Shown: positions 14,206 to 23,367 of the stretch, in pieces
Layout of the letters: the number at the start of each line of letters is the position of its first letter
Numbering within the stretch: the stretch's first letter is position 1
NCBI GenBank assembly: GCA_945865925.1
Contig: CAMBFG010000010.1
Span: 1 to 51,624, forward strand
DNA: 51,624 nt
Origin: Dehalococcoides mccartyi
Lineage (GTDB): Bacteria > Chloroflexota > Dehalococcoidia > UBA2979
Direction of reading: 5' to 3'
Made by a program: the position numbers and the translations under genes
The notes under the pieces: generated by a model
Seen by the model: the letters and a program-made list of their open reading frames with translations, nothing else
Databases searched by the model: none
Told to the model about the DNA's origin: nothing

Positions 14206-16911
14206 ATGCCCGCTCCGCTGATTGACCGCCCCAGTGCCCGGCAGCGCTACGTGAAGGTCGCCGTCAACTCCGGGCGGACGACGTACCTCACGTTTTCCTA
14301 CGCGGTGCCGCCGGGACGGTCGGTCGTCGTCGGCGAGGTGGTCCACGTCCCGTTCGGGAAGCAGACGTTCCAGGGGATCGTGGTGGAGGGGCCGTTCGAT
14401 ACGCCGGGGTACGACCCAGAGGCTGTCCGGCCGCTGGAGCCGCCGGTCGCGGGCGCACCTCGCGTGTCTCCGGAGCGGATGGAACTCGCGGCGTGGCTAC
14501 AGCAGTACTACCTCGCGCCGCCGTGGGAGGCGCATGCGCTATTCCTGCCGCCGGGCGCGGGGGAACGGCCCCGTACCTCGTACGTCCGAGGTGAGGGCGA
14601 GCCCGTCGCACTCTCTGAGCGGCAGCAGGCGGTGTACGACGCACTGAGCGACGAGCCGCGCGATGACGACGACCTGCGCGCGCGCGTCGAAGGGCGAGTG
14701 CCCGCGCGATCGTTCGAGGCGGCGCTGTCGCTGCTCGTACGGCGCGGGCTGGCGGAACGACACTACTCGCTCGACCGGCCTCGAGGGCAGGCGCGAGTGG
14801 CGGAGGTCGTGCGACTGCGCGTCACGCCAGAACGGGCGCGTGAGTTCGCGGACGCGATCGAGGGCCGGCGTACCTCGCGTCGCGGGCGGGCGCTGCGCTT
14901 CGTGCAGGAGCGGGGCAGTGCGCCGTTCGAGGCGGTGGCACGCGAGGCCCGCGGCGGCCCGGCGGTCGAGACCCTGATCGAGGATGGCGTCCTGGCGCGT
15001 GACGGCGATGACGTGCGCCTGGCGGTCGATGCAGCCGAGGTGCCTCGGCTGCTCCGGCGGTTCTCGCGCAGCGCGGTGGAAGAAGCGGCGGCGGGCACCC
15101 TCGAACTGCTGGTAGCGCGGGCGGAGGCACGCGAGGAGCCGGTGGTGCCGCTGCGCGGGCTGGCGGCGGAGGTCGGACGCGAGGCACGCGCCGGCGTCGA
15201 TCGGCTGGTCGAGGCGGGGATGGTGGAGATCCAGCGGGTGCTGGACCGGCGTGATCCGCTCGCGACCCTCGATGTCATCGTGCGGCCGCCCGTGGAACTG
15301 GTGGCGGAGCAGCGGGAGGTCGCGTCGGCGATCCGCGCGGGCATCGACGAGTTCGCGGGGCAGGCGTTCCTGCTGCACGGGGTGACGGGATCGGGCAAGA
15401 CCGAGGTGTACCTCGATGCGTTGCGGCACACGGTGGCGCGCGGGCGGCGGGCGATCGTGCTGGTGCCGGAGATTGCGCTGACACCTCAGACCGTTCGGCG
15501 GTTCGCGGAACGGTTTCCGGGGCGCGTGGGTGTGCTGCACTCGGGCCTGAGTCTGGGTGAGGCGTATGACGAATGGCACGAGGTGGCGCACGGCGCATAC
15601 GACGTGGTGATCGGATCGCGGAGCGCGATCTTCGCGCCGCAGCCGGACCTCGGCCTCATCATCATCGACGAGTTCCACGAGTGGACGTACAAGCAGCACG
15701 ACCCGGCGCCGCGATACGACTCGCGGACGGTGGCGCTCGAACTGGCGCAGCGCAGCGGGGCAGCGCTCGTCCTGGGGTCGGCGACGCCGGACGCGGAGCG
15801 CTGGTTGGCGGCGGACGAAGGGCGGATCACGCGCCTCGACCTGCCGAGACGGATGCGGCCAGCGGCGGACACGGACGGCTTCCTGCGGCTGTGGCCGCAG
15901 GCGACCCTGCCCGAGGTCGAGGTCGTGGATATGCGCGGCTCGACCAACCTCTTCTCCCCCCAACTCGTCGAGGCGCTGGGCGAGGTGCTCGACCGGGAGG
16001 AGCAGGCCGTCCTGTTCCTGAACCGTCGCGGGCTGGCGGCATACCTGCTGTGCCCGAAGGGGCACTCGCCCGTGTGCTCCTCCTGCGACGTCGCTCAGTC
16101 GCTGCATGAGAACGGCCGGCTGATCTGTCACACCTGCGGGCGCTCACGGCTCGTGCCGCCTCGATGTGTGGAGTCCGGGTGCGGGCTTCCGCTGCGGCCG
16201 GTGCGGGCGGGGACGCAACGTGTGGAGGAGGAGGTGCGGCGGCACTTCCCGACTTCCAGGGTGGTGCGCTGGGATCGCGACAGCGCGCGGACGCTGGAGC
16301 AGCACGAGGCGATCCTGCAGGAGTTCGTGCGCAATGGGGACGTGCTGGTCGGTACGCAGATGGTGGCGAAAGGCCTCGATCTGCCGCTGGTGACGCTGGT
16401 AGGGGTGGTCCTGGCGGACTACACGCTGCGGGAGGCCGACTTCCGCGCACGCGAGCGGACGTTCCAGATGCTGGTGCAAGTCGCGGGCCGTGCGGGCCGC
16501 GCGGAGCGCGATGGGCGGGTGATCGTCCAAACGCTCCAGCCGGAGCACCCGGCCATCGTCGCGGCGGCTGGGTATCGAGGCGACGCATTCTTCGAGGAGG
16601 AATTGGCGTGGCGTCATGAGCACGGCCACCCACCGTTCCGTCGCCTGATCCGGCTCCTGTTCTCGCACGCGAACGCGACATATGCCGTGGAGGAGGCTGC
16701 ACGCCTTGCGGAGGAACTGCGCACGCGCGCCGCCGGTGTCCCCGGCATCGAGGTGCTGGGGCCGCTGGTGCCAGGGGTCGCGCGGGTGCGCGGGCGGCAT
16801 CGCTGGACGGTGCTGATCCGCGGTGACGACGGCGCGTCGATCCTGCGGGACGATCTCGACACGCTGCCACCGGGGTGGGCAGTCGATGTTGACCCGCTCA
16901 CCCTCGACTAA
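14206..16911 (+). CDS. priA: Primosomal protein N' / replication restart helicase PriA
   Basis: PriA reloads the replisome at stalled forks and is a superfamily 2 3'-5' helicase. At 901 residues it is longer than the usual 720-830; the extra length lies between the N-terminal DNA-binding domain and the helicase core (about 110-360). Walker A GVTGSGKTEVYL is near residue 392, and motif II reads DEFHEWTYKQ near 488, where the family usually has DEEHE. The zinc region (about 615-662) has seven Cys with unusual outer spacings: CPKGH for the first pair and CVESGC for the last. Motifs VGTQMVAKGLD and QVAGRAGRAER follow. The start is supported by a TANNNT box 6 nt upstream. Confidence 0.93.
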   Translation: MPAPLIDRPSARQRYVKVAVNSGRTTYLTFSYAVPPGRSVVVGEVVHVPFGKQTFQGIVVEGPFDTPGYDPEAVRPLEPPVAGAPRVSPERMELAAWLQQYYLAPPWEAHALFLPPGAGERPRTSYVRGEGEPVALSERQQAVYDALSDEPRDDDDLRARVEGRVPARSFEAALSLLVRRGLAERHYSLDRPRGQARVAEVVRLRVTPERAREFADAIEGRRTSRRGRALRFVQERGSAPFEAVAREARGGPAVETLIEDGVLARDGDDVRLAVDAAEVPRLLRRFSRSAVEEAAAGTLELLVARAEAREEPVVPLRGLAAEVGREARAGVDRLVEAGMVEIQRVLDRRDPLATLDVIVRPPVELVAEQREVASAIRAGIDEFAGQAFLLHGVTGSGKTEVYLDALRHTVARGRRAIVLVPEIALTPQTVRRFAERFPGRVGVLHSGLSLGEAYDEWHEVAHGAYDVVIGSRSAIFAPQPDLGLIIIDEFHEWTYKQHDPAPRYDSRTVALELAQRSGAALVLGSATPDAERWLAADEGRITRLDLPRRMRPAADTDGFLRLWPQATLPEVEVVDMRGSTNLFSPQLVEALGEVLDREEQAVLFLNRRGLAAYLLCPKGHSPVCSSCDVAQSLHENGRLICHTCGRSRLVPPRCVESGCGLPLRPVRAGTQRVEEEVRRHFPTSRVVRWDRDSARTLEQHEAILQEFVRNGDVLVGTQMVAKGLDLPLVTLVGVVLADYTLREADFRARERTFQMLVQVAGRAGRAERDGRVIVQTLQPEHPAIVAAAGYRGDAFFEEELAWRHEHGHPPFRRLIRLLFSHANATYAVEEAARLAEELRTRAAGVPGIEVLGPLVPGVARVRGRHRWTVLIRGDDGASILRDDLDTLPPGWAVDVDPLTLD

Positions 16912-16933
16912 CAGGCGGACGCGCGCGTGAGAG

Positions 16934-16965
16934 TTGACGGACTGCAGGGGTTGTCACGCTACAAT
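16934..16965 (+). promoter_or_regulatory. Candidate promoter of def-yajC-secDF operon
   Basis: TTGACG (16934-16939) and TACAAT (16960-16965) are good individual hexamers, but the spacer is 20 bp, longer than the usual 16-19. The TACAAT box is probably the real -10. A transcript would start near 16972, about 60 nt before def. Confidence 0.45.
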
Positions 16966-16979
16966 CCGACGCGTTCTGG

Positions 16980-16999
16980 TGGGACTCGATCGAGCCCCA
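16980..16999. promoter_or_regulatory. 20-bp near-perfect palindrome downstream of the def promoter
   Basis: Two 10-nt arms, TGGGACTCGA and TCGAGCCCCA, are complementary with one mismatch and no spacer. The centre lies about 25 bp after the candidate -10. It could be a repressor operator. Palindromes of this quality occur by chance a few times in 50 kb of GC-rich DNA, so its position is the main argument. Confidence 0.35.
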
Positions 17000-17031
17000 T
17001 GTGAAGCGTCGATGACGGGGAGACGTGGCGA

Positions 17032-17556
17032 ATGACGGTGCGCCCGATCCGTTACCTGGGCGACCCAGTCCTGCGTAAGCCCGCGAAGAAAGTGTCTCGG
17101 GTGGACGACTCGATCCGCCGCCTGATCGCGGACATGACAGAGTCGATGTACGCGGCGCACGGCGTCGGCATCGCGGCTCCGCAGATCGGCGTCGGCCTGC
17201 GCGTGGTGGTCATCGGCATGCCGGACGAAGAGCCGTTCGCGCTCATCAACCCCGAGGTGATCAAGCGCAGCGGTGAGCGCCGCCTGGATGAGGGCTGTCT
17301 CTCGGTTCCCGGCTATCGTGGCAGCGTGACGCGCTCGCTCTCAGTCGTCGTGAAGGCGCTCGACGAGCACGGGCGCGAGATCCGGGTGAAGGCGGAGGGC
17401 GACATGCTCGCTCAATGCCTGGAACACGAGACCGACCACGTGAACGGACTGTTGTACGTCGATCGGCTGAACGCGAAGACCGACCTCGTGAAGGTGGGCG
17501 TATCGCGCACCGTGCCCGATGATGGTGCCGAGGACGAGATGGACGAGGAGGCGTAA
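17032..17556 (+). CDS. def: Peptide deformylase
   Basis: Deformylase removes the formyl group from nascent N-terminal Met at the ribosome exit. It has 174 residues and all three family motifs: GVGIAAPQIG (44-53), EGCLSVPG (87-94) with metal ligand Cys89, and CLEHETDHVNG (129-139) with His132, Glu133 and His136. The tail is acidic. A GGGGAG site lies 12 nt before the ATG. The stop is immediately followed by the yajC GTG. Confidence 0.97.
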   Translation: MTVRPIRYLGDPVLRKPAKKVSRVDDSIRRLIADMTESMYAAHGVGIAAPQIGVGLRVVVIGMPDEEPFALINPEVIKRSGERRLDEGCLSVPGYRGSVTRSLSVVVKALDEHGREIRVKAEGDMLAQCLEHETDHVNGLLYVDRLNAKTDLVKVGVSRTVPDDGAEDEMDEEA

Positions 17557-17868
17557 GTGGACTCGTACGTCATCGTCCTGTTCGCGGTGATCGGTGCCTT
17601 CTACTTCATCCTCCTTCGGCCCGTGATCCAGCAGCAGAAGAAACATAAGAGCGACATCTCCGGACTGCAGATCGGTGATGAGGTGCTGACGTCTGGCGGC
17701 TTCTATGCCATCGTGCGCGAAATCAACACGCAGGAAGATCGCGAGACGGAGATCGTGTTGGAGGCTGCCCCCGGATTGTTGTTGCGCGGCACCGCCAGTG
17801 CCGTCGGTTCAGTCACGCATCGTGCCGCTGGGGCACCGGACGCATCGAGTTCTGGATCAGGATCATGA
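17557..17868 (+). CDS. yajC: Sec translocase accessory subunit YajC
   Basis: YajC associates with SecDF in the membrane and aids protein export. It has 103 residues: an N-terminal membrane segment YVIVLFAVIGAFYFILLRPV, then the signature QQQKKHKSDISGLQIGDEVLTSGGFYAIV, and a Ser/Gly-rich tail. The GTG start abuts the def stop, and the GAGGAGG site is inside the end of def. Its stop overlaps the ATG of the acidic protein gene (ATGA), which places that gene in the Sec operon. Confidence 0.93.
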   Translation: MDSYVIVLFAVIGAFYFILLRPVIQQQKKHKSDISGLQIGDEVLTSGGFYAIVREINTQEDRETEIVLEAAPGLLLRGTASAVGSVTHRAAGAPDASSSGSGS

Positions 17869-18476
17869 CGCTACGTAGCGAGGTTCGCCACATCGAAAGC
17901 CGCATTGACAGCACACGCGAGAGGGAGACCACCGTGTTGACGACGCTCCGCCCGATGCCCACGTCCACCGCCACCATCGACGTGGCCGACCTCGTGCGCG
18001 AGGTGCTCGCGCGCCTCCCGGACATGACCGCAGACCTCGTATCTCCCGCCATCGACCTTCCGACGGCTGTCTTGCTCCAACGAGCGCCGGAGGCGCGCCG
18101 CCGCCTGGCCGACGAAGCGCCCGACAAGGACGACGACACCGAGGAGGAAGAGGACGAAGACGACGCGGACGACGACGCGGACGAGGACGATGACGACGAC
18201 TGGGACGCGGACGACGACGACGATGACGACGACTGGGACGAAGACGACGACGAGGACGAAGACGACGAGGACGACGACGAGGACGATGACGACGACTGGG
18301 ACGAAGACGAGGACGACGACGAGGACGAGGAGGACGACGACGAGGAGGACGACGAGGACGGCGATGCGACTCCGAAGCCTGCCCGGAAACCTCGGCCTGC
18401 CCGTCCCGTCCGGCCGACACGAAGCGCCAAGCCGGTCGTCCCCGCAGTCCCGGAGCCTGCTCGCCGCCGCCGCTAG
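17865..18476 (+). CDS. Extremely acidic Asp/Glu-tract protein with basic tail, unknown function
   Basis: I do not recognise this protein. It has 203 residues in three parts. Residues 1-86 are ordinary and partly helical-looking (IDVADLVREVLARLP). Residues 87-167 are an acidic tract in which 72 of 81 residues are Asp or Glu, broken by Trp113, Trp124 and Trp145, each in a DDDDW-D context. Residues 168-203 are Pro/Arg/Lys-rich and end RRRR. There is no signal peptide or membrane segment, so a cytoplasmic, largely disordered protein is expected. The ATG overlaps the yajC stop; an alternative GTG start at 17934 has a GAGGGAG site 6 nt upstream. Being between yajC and secD suggests a role near the Sec machinery, but that is inference. 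The opposite strand is open as poly-Ser, a shadow. Confidence 0.8.
   Translation: MTLRSEVRHIESRIDSTRERETTVLTTLRPMPTSTATIDVADLVREVLARLPDMTADLVSPAIDLPTAVLLQRAPEARRRLADEAPDKDDDTEEEEDEDDADDDADEDDDDDWDADDDDDDDDWDEDDDEDEDDEDDDEDDDDDWDEDEDDDEDEEDDDEEDDEDGDATPKPARKPRPARPVRPTRSAKPVVPAVPEPARRRR
18177..18370 (+). repeat. GAC/GAG-rich trinucleotide tract
   Basis: This is an almost pure run of GAC, GAG, GAA and GAT codons encoding the acidic tract. A 17-nt unit running from GATGACGACG through the TGG codon recurs three times, so slippage or unit duplication probably expanded it. Length variation between strains would be expected. Confidence 0.75.
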
Positions 18477-18524
18477 CGCGGGGTACCCTCGTGAGCGGAA
18501 CCCCGACTAGCGAAAGCGCCCTTG

Positions 18525-19945
<1,421 letters not shown>

Positions 19946-19949
<4 letters not shown>

Positions 19950-21220
19950 CCCTCGACCTGGTCGGGACGCGGAAGTGGTCGTTCCTGTTCAGCGGGATCA
20001 CCGCGCTGGTCGCCGTGGTGGTGCTCGCCATCCCGCCGATGTTCCGGCCGGGCATCGAGTTCACCGCTGGCTCGACGGCGCTCATTCGGTTCACGGAGCC
20101 CGTTACCGCCGAGCGGTTGCAGGCGGCGTATGCCGATCTGGGGCACGGCGAGGCGCGGATCCAGCAGACTTCCGGCTCCGAGTTCCTGATCCGTACGCGT
20201 GAACTTCAGGTGCCTCCCGGGTCGTTCACCGAGCCCGCGGCACCGATCACGGCGGGTCAGGTGCCCACAGGCCCCGCGCCCGTCGAAGTCGTCGGGACGC
20301 TGCAGGCGGGGTCCGCGGGTGCCACGGGGACGATTGACCTGGTCGACCTCGACCGGACGGCTGGCTGCAAGCTCGGCACCCAGAAACTGGGGACAGCGGC
20401 GGCCGGAGCACGCGTCGATGTCGCCGAGGTGATTGCCAACTGCGATGGTGCCGCGGTGTACCGCGTGGTGACGAGCGACGCCTCGGGCTATGTGGCGGCG
20501 AAGGACATCCGCGACTTCCAGGCGAAGCCGAAGGAAGCGGCGCCCGAGCCCGACCGCGGCGAGCGCACCGTCATCGAGAAGGGGCTGCGCGAGCGCCTCG
20601 GCACCTTCGAGGTGCGTGAGTTCTCGTCGGTGTCGGCCACGGTGTCGCGCGTGACGGTGCGGAACACGGCGATCGCGGTGGCCGTGGCGACCTTGTTCAT
20701 CATGGTGTACATCGCGTTCGCATTCGCCTCGCTGCCCCGCCCGATGCGATACGGGGCCTGCGCGGTCGTCGCGCTGCTGCACGACGTCGTGATCACACTC
20801 GGGATGTTCTCGCTGTTCTCCAAACTCTTCCACGTCGAAGTGAACTTGATGTTCGTGACGGGGCTGCTGACAGTCATCGGTTTCTCGGTACACGACACGA
20901 TCGTGGTGTACGACCGGATCCGCGAGAACGTGCGGCAGTCACCGCAGGCGCCGTTCGCGTCCAACGTCAACGCTGCGCTGGTGCAGACGATCGCGCGCTC
21001 GATCAACACCTCGACCACCGTACTGCTGACGGTGGCGACGATGCTGCTGCTGGGCGGGACGACGATCGCCTCGTTCCTACTGGTGATCTTCGTCGGTGTC
21101 GCGGCGGGCACGTACTCCAGCATCGGCATCGCGTCGCAGTTGCTCGTCGCCTGGGAAGAGGGCGACCTCGAGCGGCTCGCGTTCTGGCGACGTACGCCCG
21201 CCGAGCAACCCGCCGGCTAG
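19946..21220 (+). CDS. secF: Protein translocase subunit SecF with enlarged extracytoplasmic domain
   Basis: SecF works with SecD in the membrane. At 424 residues it is about 100 longer than the common 290-320. TM1 is at about 12-33 and TM2 at about 240-262, so the first extracytoplasmic loop spans about 205 residues. The core signatures GIEFTAGS and GFSVHDTIVVYDRIREN are intact. The extra material is at about 89-196, begins Pro/Ala-rich, and contains two Cys (141 and 166) that could form a disulfide. The last gene of the def-secF run, it ends 6 nt from the convergent selB stop. Confidence 0.94.
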
Positions 21221-21226
21221 CGAGGG

Positions 21227-23080
21227 CTAACGGGCACCTCGCAGCAGGCGTCCGTCACCGACTCGGATCGTCACGCTGCGCCGGTCTAACGCTTCCAGAA
21301 TCGCCTGCGTGTTCCGTCGGGAGACGCCGAGGACGTCCCGCGCCTCCGCGAGCGTGAGCGGCGCCTCGCGCCCGGTCAGGGCCGCAACGATCGCCGATCG
21401 CGCGCCCTCGAAGGCTGCGGGGTCGAGCAGGACGCCGTCCCCGCAGTCCACAGCGCGCCCCGACTCCACGAGGTAGGCGGCGATTGCTGCGTCGAGTGGA
21501 AGGCGGTCCGGTTGGAGTCCGCCCGCCGCCAGTACGTTGGCGGCCTCCTCGATCGCCACGTGCTGCTGAGGTGATGGCTGCGGCATCCAGCCGCCCTCGA
21601 CGATGCCGTCGCCGCCCCTCGCCTCGATGCTCGTCGCGAGCCCCAGCACGGCGGTGAACTCTCGTTGCGGGAGCCCCAGGGCGCTCCGCATTTCCTCGCG
21701 TGGCATGGCGAAGCGGAGTGGGTGGGCCAGGTGGTAGGTCGCTAGCGCCTGGTGGATCGCGGACTCGTAGCGCTCGAAGGTTGCGGCGCGAAGCAGCACT
21801 GCATCGCCCGCTGGCGGGACGAAGCGCCGGACCGTGCCCTCCTCGATCAGTGCGTCCAACGTGCGACGCGCCTCAGCGGATTCAAGGCTGGTCGCGCGCT
21901 CGAGGGCGGCTGGCGTACACGGCTCGATCCGTTCGAGGGCGGCCAGCAACTGCGACTCGGGTGTGCCCAGCGCGCGGGCCGCGAATCGGTCGGGGAGTGT
22001 GGGGTCGGTCCGCCGATGGCGTGGTGGGTTGACCTCGATCACGCGGCCGCCGCCCAGCGTCTGGTCGCCGACGCGCACGACGAAGAGGTCTCCCGCGGCC
22101 GCAGCGACCGACTCCACCAACACCACCTGCGCCCAACCCTCAGCGCCGTCGGCGATCTCTTCCGATCCGAAGAGGCGGAGACGCCCGATCGCTTCCGCTG
22201 CTCCGAGGTGGACGGTCACGCGCAGGTTGTGGCGCATCGCCTCGTCGGGGAGCGCGCGCAGGCGGGCATCGAGGGTCCGCGCGGCCTCGAGTCGCCCGGG
22301 CGCTGCGAGCGCCTGCCCGCGCGAGAGTTCCTCTGTGCTGACCCCAGCGAGGTTCACGGCGACACGGGTGCCTGGTAGCGCTTCGTCGACCTCGCGACGG
22401 TGCGACTGGAGCCCACGGACGCGAAGTGTGCGGCCGCCGGGGACCACCTCGACGGTGTCTCCGGTGTGGAGGCGACCATCGAGCAGGGTGCCGGTAACGA
22501 CGGTGCCGAAGCCAGTCATGGTGAACACACGGTCGATGCCGAGGCGTGGCCTGCCGACATCGCGCGGTGGGGACGCGGCGGCAAGTGCGTCATCGAGCGC
22601 GGCGCGGAGCGCATCGAGTCCGTCGCCGGTCACGGCGGAGACGCGTACGGAGGGTGCGCCCTCGAGCCGAGTGCCGGCGAGGGCCGTGGCGATTTCCTCT
22701 TCAACGAGCGCAGCCCAGGCGTCGTCCACCAGGTCGCATTTCGTGAGCACCACGATGGCGCGTGGCACCTCGAGCAGTTCGAGGATGGCGAGGTGCTCGC
22801 GGGTCTGCGGCATGACGCCCTCGTCCGCGGCGACGACCAGGAGCGCGAGGTCGACGGGGCCGATGCCGGCGAGCATGTGGCGGACGAAGCGGATGTGGCC
22901 CGGTACATCGACGATGGAGGTCTCACGACCAGAGGGGAGCGTGAGCCAGGCGAAGCCCAGTTCGATGGTCATCCCGCGTTCCTGCTCCTCGCGGAGCCGG
23001 TCGGGGTCGATGCCCGTCAGGGCGCGGACGAGCGTGGATTTGCCGTGGTCGACGTGTCCGGCAGTGCCGATGACGAACAA
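21227..23080 (-). CDS. selB: Selenocysteine-specific elongation factor SelB
   Basis: SelB delivers Sec-tRNA to UGA codons marked by a SECIS element. It has 617 residues. The GTPase domain has GTAGHVDHGKSTL (6-18), the RGMTIELGFAW switch, DVPGH, and TKCD in place of NKxD, as usual for SelB. EF-Tu-like domains II-III follow (DRVFTMTGFGTVVTGTLL), then C-terminal winged helices ending in LGVSRRNTQAILEALDR. The start is TTG at 23080, 4 nt after the upstream zinc-ribbon stop. It implies Sec-proteins, selA, selC and selD elsewhere; none is in this window and no gene here needs an in-frame UGA. Confidence 0.95.
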   Translation of the reverse strand: MFVIGTAGHVDHGKSTLVRALTGIDPDRLREEQERGMTIELGFAWLTLPSGRETSIVDVPGHIRFVRHMLAGIGPVDLALLVVAADEGVMPQTREHLAILELLEVPRAIVVLTKCDLVDDAWAALVEEEIATALAGTRLEGAPSVRVSAVTGDGLDALRAALDDALAAASPPRDVGRPRLGIDRVFTMTGFGTVVTGTLLDGRLHTGDTVEVVPGGRTLRVRGLQSHRREVDEALPGTRVAVNLAGVSTEELSRGQALAAPGRLEAARTLDARLRALPDEAMRHNLRVTVHLGAAEAIGRLRLFGSEEIADGAEGWAQVVLVESVAAAAGDLFVVRVGDQTLGGGRVIEVNPPRHRRTDPTLPDRFAARALGTPESQLLAALERIEPCTPAALERATSLESAEARRTLDALIEEGTVRRFVPPAGDAVLLRAATFERYESAIHQALATYHLAHPLRFAMPREEMRSALGLPQREFTAVLGLATSIEARGGDGIVEGGWMPQPSPQQHVAIEEAANVLAAGGLQPDRLPLDAAIAAYLVESGRAVDCGDGVLLDPAAFEGARSAIVAALTGREAPLTLAEARDVLGVSRRNTQAILEALDRRSVTIRVGDGRLLRGAR

Positions 23081-23084
23081 GGCG

Positions 23085-23363
23085 CTACTCGATCACCCGG
23101 GCGACCTCGAGCGTCGCGCGGCGGCAGGCGGGGCACTGCTCCGGGACTTCCTCGCGCGGCACCATGTCGCCGAGGTCAGACAGTCCGAGCCAGATGTAGT
23201 CGCGGAGGCGGTCGCTCCAGGAGTTGGGTCCGAGCGGGCCGGAGGCGGCGGGACGCATCTCCTCGTCGCGACGGCGGGCGACCTCGGCCTCGGTCATTGG
23301 CGCGACGATGCGGACGAGGACCTCGCGCCCGCAGTGGGAGCAGCGATAGACCTGCACCGCCAT
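23085..23363 (-). CDS. Small zinc-ribbon protein, unknown function
   Basis: I do not recognise the family. It has 92 residues with an N-terminal CSHC and a C-terminal CPAC pair (about 70 residues apart), enough to form a zinc ribbon. The middle is charged, with a WSDRLRDYIWLGLSDLGDMV helix-like stretch. The start at 23363 is supported by GAGGAG in the end of hemW; the longer frame into hemW is a shadow. It is only 4 nt after hemW and 4 nt before selB, so the three are co-transcribed. No link to selenium is shown by the sequence. Confidence 0.82.
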   Translation of the reverse strand: MAVQVYRCSHCGREVLVRIVAPMTEAEVARRRDEEMRPAASGPLGPNSWSDRLRDYIWLGLSDLGDMVPREEVPEQCPACRRATLEVARVIE

Positions 23364-23367
23364 CGCG

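Noticed and set aside
14539..16131. 530-aa minus-strand ORF over priA
   Set aside because: Arg/His/Gln-rich antisense shadow of a strongly identified helicase; no domain and no ribosome binding site.
18177..18370. Possible CRISPR-like or minisatellite array
   Set aside because: Repeats are in-frame codon repeats with no constant-length spacers and no cas genes.
17813..18430. Poly-serine ORF on the minus strand
   Set aside because: It is the antisense of the GAC/GAG-rich tract; its repetitive Ser run follows from the Asp codons, and the plus frame has operon context.
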